From the NCBI RefSeq assembly GCF_000702005.1, contig NZ_JNKI01000011.1, positions 1 to 64,000 on the forward strand: a DNA stretch of 64,000 nucleotides. The letters run 5' to 3'. The stretch is from Selenomonas sp. ND2010. Lineage in GTDB: Bacteria > Bacillota > Negativicutes > Selenomonadales > Selenomonadaceae. Each line of letters starts with the position of its first letter. Position 1 is the stretch's first letter. Shown piece after piece: positions 59,945-64,000 of this stretch. A program made the position numbers and the translations under genes. Under the pieces are notes generated by a model. The model ran no database searches and was not told the origin of the DNA. It worked only from the letters and a program-made list of their open reading frames with translations.

Positions 59945-60976
59945 ATGATGAATAAGAATACTTTGCAATATATGGTTGGCGGATTATTGTATATGCCTGC
60001 TATGCAGGATAATATTGCCGAAAAAATTCAAGGAGACATGATTCCATGTTTGACATCCATAGCCTTGTGTTTGGAGGATGCGATTCAGGATAATGCGGTG
60101 GCAGAAGCAGAGGAAAAACTAAGTCAGACTCTCAATAAGCTTCGTTTGTTCTATAAATCAGGGAAAGGGCCGCTGTTATTTGTCCGTGTCCGCAATCCGG
60201 AGCATATGGAGCATATTTCCACTTTTTTAGGAGAAGCGGAGGATTTGCTTACGGGATATATTCTGCCGAAGTTTGATGTCAGCAATGGTGATGCTTATGC
60301 AGAGGTGATAAAGGAAATTAATGAAGGACGAGAACAGCCGTTGTATGTTATGCCGGTACTCGAAAGCGGGATGATTGCTGACTTGCGTACCCGGGCACAG
60401 GCGTTGGGGAAAGTTAAGGAGATAATTGATGGAATAAGAGAATATGTGTTGAATGTGAGGGTGGGAGGCAATGATTTTAGCAATTTATATGGTCTTCGCC
60501 GTCCTGTGGACGCCACGGTATATTCAGCAGGTGTAGTTCGTGATATTCTCGTGGATATTCTGAATGTGTTTGCTCGCGATTATGTGGTATCGGGGCCGGT
60601 ATGGGAATATTTTGAGGATAAGAAAGGCAATGCCTGGTCAGAGGGGTTGAGGCATGAATTGGAATTAGATCGTATCAATGGCTTTATAGGGAAAACGGCG
60701 ATTCATCCGAGTCAGCTTCCGTATATTTATGAAAGTTTGCGGGTATCTCGTACAGATTACGAGGATGCCAGACAATTGCTGCGTTGGGACGTGGATAAAT
60801 TAGGTGTGGTAAAAAGTGTGGATGGCAGCCGGATGAATGAAGTTAAGACGCATCGTAAATGGGCAGAGCGGATTAAGATTTTGGGGGATATTTATGGAAT
60901 CAAAAACGAAGTGCGGGAAAAGTGTGGTTATGGAACAGGAAGAGTACACAGCGGAGCATATATTACGGGTTGCTAA
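59945..60976 (+). CDS. CitE-like C-C bond lyase of the Ter biosynthetic module
   Basis: This protein of about 343 residues is an HpcH/HpaI-type TIM barrel: IPCLTSIALCLEDAIQDNAV, FVRVRNPEHM, YILPKFDVSNGDAY, YVMPVLESGMI and LNVRVGGNDFSNLYGLRR, which contain the acidic metal ligands. Ter loci encode such lyases with PRTases and a HAD phosphatase in a predicted nucleoside-like metabolite pathway (Anantharaman et al. work). The ATG at 59945 follows GGAG. Its end overlaps the start of the PRTase gene. Confidence 0.85.
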   Translation: MMNKNTLQYMVGGLLYMPAMQDNIAEKIQGDMIPCLTSIALCLEDAIQDNAVAEAEEKLSQTLNKLRLFYKSGKGPLLFVRVRNPEHMEHISTFLGEAEDLLTGYILPKFDVSNGDAYAEVIKEINEGREQPLYVMPVLESGMIADLRTRAQALGKVKEIIDGIREYVLNVRVGGNDFSNLYGLRRPVDATVYSAGVVRDILVDILNVFARDYVVSGPVWEYFEDKKGNAWSEGLRHELELDRINGFIGKTAIHPSQLPYIYESLRVSRTDYEDARQLLRWDVDKLGVVKSVDGSRMNEVKTHRKWAERIKILGDIYGIKNEVREKCGYGTGRVHSGAYITGC

Positions 60977-62066
60977 ACGCCATAATAACAAAAAGAGAAA
61001 ATATATTTTGGTAAACCCGTGGCAAGGAAAGCATGTGCCTGTAAGTCCGGTGAGAGCTTTGTCCATGATGAAGGCACTGGGAATTAAGGTGGCTATGCAA
61101 TATGGTGAGGCAAGATTGGTGATTGGTTTTGCGGAAACGGCAACGGCCATTGGGGCAGTGGTGGCACGGGTTATTCATCCGGATTGTTTGTATGTACAAA
61201 CAACCAGGGAGAATATGCCGGATTTGGGGGAATGTCTGGATTTTTTGGAAGAACACAGCCATGCGCCTGAACAGAAACTGGCTATCAAAGGGCTGGGGGA
61301 GGCCATTGAGCATACGGATACTGTGGTTTTTGTGGATGATGAAATATCAACAGGCAAGACAATTTGCAATATAATCGCTCAGCTGCGGGAAAAGTATCCG
61401 GTTTTAAGCGAGAAGAAGCTGGTGGCGGCATCGCTTCTCAATAGGCTTTCCTTAACGGATGAAGAACGGCTGCGGTCTGCAGGTATTGACAGTGCGTATT
61501 TATTAAAACTGGCACAAGAGGACTATAGCGGCATGGTGGAAAATTGGCCAATAGAAGAGGTGCAGCCTTTGCGGAGAAATGTAAGTGTGCCTTATGAACG
61601 GTGCTTGTTTCAAATGGAAAACAATCCTCGATGTGTGTTGATTATAGGTGAATATTGGCAGGAATGGGAGCGATTAGCACAGACAATATTGTCGCAATTA
61701 CCCTTGGATTTTCAAACAGATACGCTGGTTTTGGGGACGGAGGAAGCTATGTTGCCGGGACTTTTGCTTGGGCGGGCTTTGGAATCGCGTGGGGGAAAGG
61801 TGCATTTTCATGCGACAACAAGAAGCCCTATAAGCATTAGTAAGGTTAAGGATTATCCGGTTCGCAGTGGTTGGGCAGTGCACAGCTTATATGATGAAAT
61901 GGAGACACGCAGGAATTTTATTTACAATCTTCGTCCCTATGGTCAAGTGATTATTGTATCGGATACTGCGTTGCCTGAACAGGAGCATATCCAAAGTTTG
62001 TTGGAAGTGCTGCAGGAAAATGACTGTGGCAGGATTTTTTATATCGGGAGGGGCGAGAATGTTTAG
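60894..62066 (+). CDS. Phosphoribosyltransferase with TRSP domain (Ter biosynthetic module)
   Basis: In this protein of about 390 residues, the PRTase core has VVFVDDEISTGKTICNII, the PRPP-binding loop, and FAETATAIGAVVARVI. The C-terminal TRSP domain carries HATTRSPISISKV. The pairing PRTase plus TRSP is characteristic of Ter biosynthetic operons. It probably transfers ribose-5-phosphate to a base-like precursor. I chose ATG 60894 (GGGGGA 5 bases upstream); ATG 60930 is an alternative. It overlaps the CitE-like gene by 83 bases and the next gene by 8 bases, showing translational coupling. Confidence 0.87.
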   Translation: MESKTKCGKSVVMEQEEYTAEHILRVAKRHNNKKRKYILVNPWQGKHVPVSPVRALSMMKALGIKVAMQYGEARLVIGFAETATAIGAVVARVIHPDCLYVQTTRENMPDLGECLDFLEEHSHAPEQKLAIKGLGEAIEHTDTVVFVDDEISTGKTICNIIAQLREKYPVLSEKKLVAASLLNRLSLTDEERLRSAGIDSAYLLKLAQEDYSGMVENWPIEEVQPLRRNVSVPYERCLFQMENNPRCVLIIGEYWQEWERLAQTILSQLPLDFQTDTLVLGTEEAMLPGLLLGRALESRGGKVHFHATTRSPISISKVKDYPVRSGWAVHSLYDEMETRRNFIYNLRPYGQVIIVSDTALPEQEHIQSLLEVLQENDCGRIFYIGRGENV

Positions 62067-63111
62067 TACTTATCGCAGCGATGACGTCACTATATTATTG
62101 AAAGATATTACTGGTATGGTAGAACCGATGGGGACAAGAGAACGGGAAACATTGATTCAAAGCGGCCATCACTATTCGGAAATGCTGCCGATAGAATATG
62201 AGCCCTCGGAAAAGTATTTGCGGGCATATTATGATGCTTTGGGGCGTTATGCCAAAATAACAGCAACAGCTGTGGCCGTGGTTGGCGAGAAAATATACAG
62301 GGATAAGGGTGATGGTGTGGTTTTGGTATCGCTGGCTCGTGCGGGAACGCCTATTGCCATCTTGATTCGGCATTATTTACAGAAGCGGTATCATATAGAT
62401 GTGCCGCATTATACTATATCCATTATTAGGGGGCTAGGAATTGATAAAAATGCCATGTCCTATATTTTGACGCATCATAGGGCAGAAAACATTCAATTTG
62501 TAGATGGATGGACTGGAAAAGGCGCTATCCAGCGGGAGTTAAACAAGGCTATGGATGATTATCCAGGAGTAAGTGCTGGTTTGGCAGTGCTTTCAGACCC
62601 GGCTTATGTAGCAGAAAAATGTGGTACCCATGAAGATTTCCTTATAGCCAGTTCATGTTTGAATTCTACGGTATCTGGTTTACTGAGCAGAACTTTTTTG
62701 CGGACGGATATTATTGGCCCGCAGGATTTTCATGGTGCAGTGTTCTATAAGGAACTTATGGCGAAAGACTTGACGTATCAATTCATAGAGGAAATTGAAA
62801 AAAATTATCCGTTATCAGTAACCATTACGGATAGTGTGGAGATGATGAAAAAATCAGGATTACAGGAGGTAAATAAGATAGCTGGTGAATTTGGTATCAG
62901 GGATATCAATCTGGTAAAGCCGGGGATTGGCGAGGCAACTCGTGTGTTGTTGCGGCGATTGCCGTGGAAATTATTGGTGCATAGCATACATGATGAAGAA
63001 AAACTGGGGCATCTATATGAACTTTCTCAGGAGAAAGGAGTGGAGGTTGTAGAGTACCCGCTGCAGAATTATCTTGCATGTGGTCTGATACAATCTTTGG
63101 CAGATAATTGA
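62059..63111 (+). CDS. StiP/PRTase-like protein with PELOTA RNA-binding domain
   Basis: In this protein of about 350 residues, the N-terminal part matches the StiP (PRTase_1-like) family of Ter loci: FSTYRSDDVTILLKDITGMVEPMGTRERETLIQSGHHYSEMLPIEYEPSE, VVLVSLARAGTPIAILIRHYL and FVDGWTGKGAIQRELNKAM. The C-terminal 85 residues form a PELOTA-type RNA-binding domain (VNKIAGEFGIRDINLVKPGIGEATRVLLRRLPWKLLVHSIHDEEKL). GGGAGGGGCG precedes the ATG. It probably works with the TRSP-PRTase. Confidence 0.87.
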   Translation: MFSTYRSDDVTILLKDITGMVEPMGTRERETLIQSGHHYSEMLPIEYEPSEKYLRAYYDALGRYAKITATAVAVVGEKIYRDKGDGVVLVSLARAGTPIAILIRHYLQKRYHIDVPHYTISIIRGLGIDKNAMSYILTHHRAENIQFVDGWTGKGAIQRELNKAMDDYPGVSAGLAVLSDPAYVAEKCGTHEDFLIASSCLNSTVSGLLSRTFLRTDIIGPQDFHGAVFYKELMAKDLTYQFIEEIEKNYPLSVTITDSVEMMKKSGLQEVNKIAGEFGIRDINLVKPGIGEATRVLLRRLPWKLLVHSIHDEEKLGHLYELSQEKGVEVVEYPLQNYLACGLIQSLADN

Positions 63112-63876
63112 ATGAAGAAAAAAATACTTTTTGCCTGTGACTTGGATAATACATTGCTGATTTCCCATAGGCAAAGACGGAATGATGATATGTGTGTAGA
63201 GCATGTTCAAGGGAAAGAACAAAGTTTTATGACCGTGAAGGCGATTGATTTATTGCGAAAAATTCAGCAAGAAGTTGATTTTGTACCTGTAACCACGCGT
63301 TCTGTTGAGCAATATCAGCGGATCAAATGGCCCGATGGATGCGAACCGGAGTGGGCTGTGACAACTAATGGAGCGGTGCTTTTGCATAACGGTGTGGCAG
63401 ATGAAAAATGGTCACAATATGTTAAGGTGCTTATTGATAATTGGCTTGGGGATTTACAGATACAGTATGAACAGCAAAAACAATCGGCAAACTATATTCG
63501 CTGCAGAATAGTTGATAACAGTTATCTTTTTTTATATTGTGATGAAGAGGCTGATGTGAAGGCAATAGTAGAACATTGTCGCGAACAAACGAATCTGATA
63601 GTGGAAGGTGTCGGGCGGAAAATATATTTCTTCCCACCAGGAATGGATAAAGGCTGGGCTTTGATGCAGTTGAAGGAGCATTTAGGGGATAATTATGCTT
63701 TTGCTGCAGGGGATAGTTCGATTGATGAATCGATGTTGAAGCTGGCTGATGAAGGTATTGCAGAGTATGGGCTGCATGTGGAGTTAGAAGGTGTGTGTTG
63801 GCATCAACCACTAGAAACAGTGTATTCAGAATGGTTATTGAAAAAAGTTTTGGAACGGTTATCAGAAAAAGAATAA
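63112..63876 (+). CDS. HAD-superfamily phosphatase of the Ter biosynthetic module
   Basis: This 254-residue protein has HAD motif I ACDLDNTLLIS (residues 8-18), motif II VTTNGAVLLHNG (Thr), a Lys in MDKGWALMQL, and motif IV FAAGDSSIDESML. A C2-type cap lies between motifs II and III. It probably dephosphorylates a nucleotide-like intermediate made by the preceding enzymes. It starts at the stop of the StiP-like gene, sharing its regulation. The Ter module in other genomes often continues with an ATP-grasp enzyme; none is visible before the window ends. Confidence 0.88.
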   Translation: MKKKILFACDLDNTLLISHRQRRNDDMCVEHVQGKEQSFMTVKAIDLLRKIQQEVDFVPVTTRSVEQYQRIKWPDGCEPEWAVTTNGAVLLHNGVADEKWSQYVKVLIDNWLGDLQIQYEQQKQSANYIRCRIVDNSYLFLYCDEEADVKAIVEHCREQTNLIVEGVGRKIYFFPPGMDKGWALMQLKEHLGDNYAFAAGDSSIDESMLKLADEGIAEYGLHVELEGVCWHQPLETVYSEWLLKKVLERLSEKE

Positions 63877-64000
63877 TGTATTATGGCTTATATATTTTTG
63901 CTTTTTCCTGTTGTAGCTTTATGTACACATAGAGTGCAATATTACTTATGAAATGTTATAAAATGTAAACAATTGCCTAATATGTTATGCTGTTAGAATT

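Overview
The window looks like a chromosomal stretch of an anaerobic Negativicutes bacterium, probably Selenomonadaceae (Selenomonas or a close relative). This is inferred from gene content: a biotin-free carboxyltransferase subunit, an AGCS sodium symporter, a rubrerythrin-rubredoxin fusion, remnants of EFR1-type ferredoxin and flavodoxin genes, and clean Shine-Dalgarno sites with sigma-70 style promoters. No rRNA, tRNA or CRISPR array was seen.

Layout. (1) 1-990: the 3' part of an IS200/IS605-type tnpB with its right-end structured RNA region. (2) 990-13880: an AT-rich accessory island. It holds an XRE regulator, a WYL regulator, an Hsp70-like ATPase fused to a dynamin-like GTPase, a second large dynamin-like GTPase, a tail-anchored protein, a small protein, a HerA-type ATPase with a long Ser/Thr/Gly-rich segment, a WHH-type HNH nuclease, its probable DUF6985 immunity partner, and a YaaW/DUF3944 protein. 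The block from the fusion to the DUF6985 gene has tight or overlapping junctions and is the best candidate for an undescribed system. (3) 14005-21989: Sel1/TPR repeat proteins, IS and gene debris with a duplicated Sel1 tail, a RelA/SpoT-like synthetase overlapping a DUF6718 gene (toxin-antitoxin-like), a small membrane-anchored protein and a PcfJ-like protein. (4) 22273-40962: a more GC-rich, core-like region with an AGCS symporter, a carboxyltransferase, a YjiH transporter, a D,D-carboxypeptidase, an FAD oxidoreductase, Ogt, an S15-type hydrolase, rubrerythrin, VOC and cupin proteins, an Rrf2 regulator, an MBL hydrolase, LysR and a split UxaA-type dehydratase. Between these lie many gene fragments (alpha/beta hydrolase, LysR, NTF2-like, MBL, ferredoxin, flavodoxin, HAD). 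(5) 41231-63876: a tellurium-resistance-type (Ter) stress island. It starts with a small ORF that carries a G10 tract and overlaps an attenuator-like stem, followed by a P-type Ca2+ ATPase. Then come TerD, a TerD-TerA fusion, the TerY/PP2C/kinase triad, a beta-helix-TerD fusion, an envelope cassette (lipoproteins, NlpC/P60-like hydrolase, small membrane proteins), another TerD, an AIM24-like protein, and the Ter-linked biosynthetic genes (CitE-like lyase, PRTase-TRSP, StiP/PRTase-PELOTA, HAD phosphatase).

How the genes may work together. In the Ter island, calcium transport, TerD-family proteins that bind Ca2+, a phosphorylation switch (kinase/PP2C/vWA) and a predicted nucleoside-like metabolite pathway would form one envelope-stress response; this combination is known for Ter loci (comparative genomics by Anantharaman, Iyer and Aravind). 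The fusions, the Ca2+ pump and the envelope cassette are local elaborations. In the first island, two dynamin-like GTPases (one coupled to an Hsp70-type ATPase), a membrane-anchored partner and a DNA- or protein-translocating HerA ATPase with a nuclease and a probable immunity protein suggest a defence or conflict system; this is inference from architecture and gene order.
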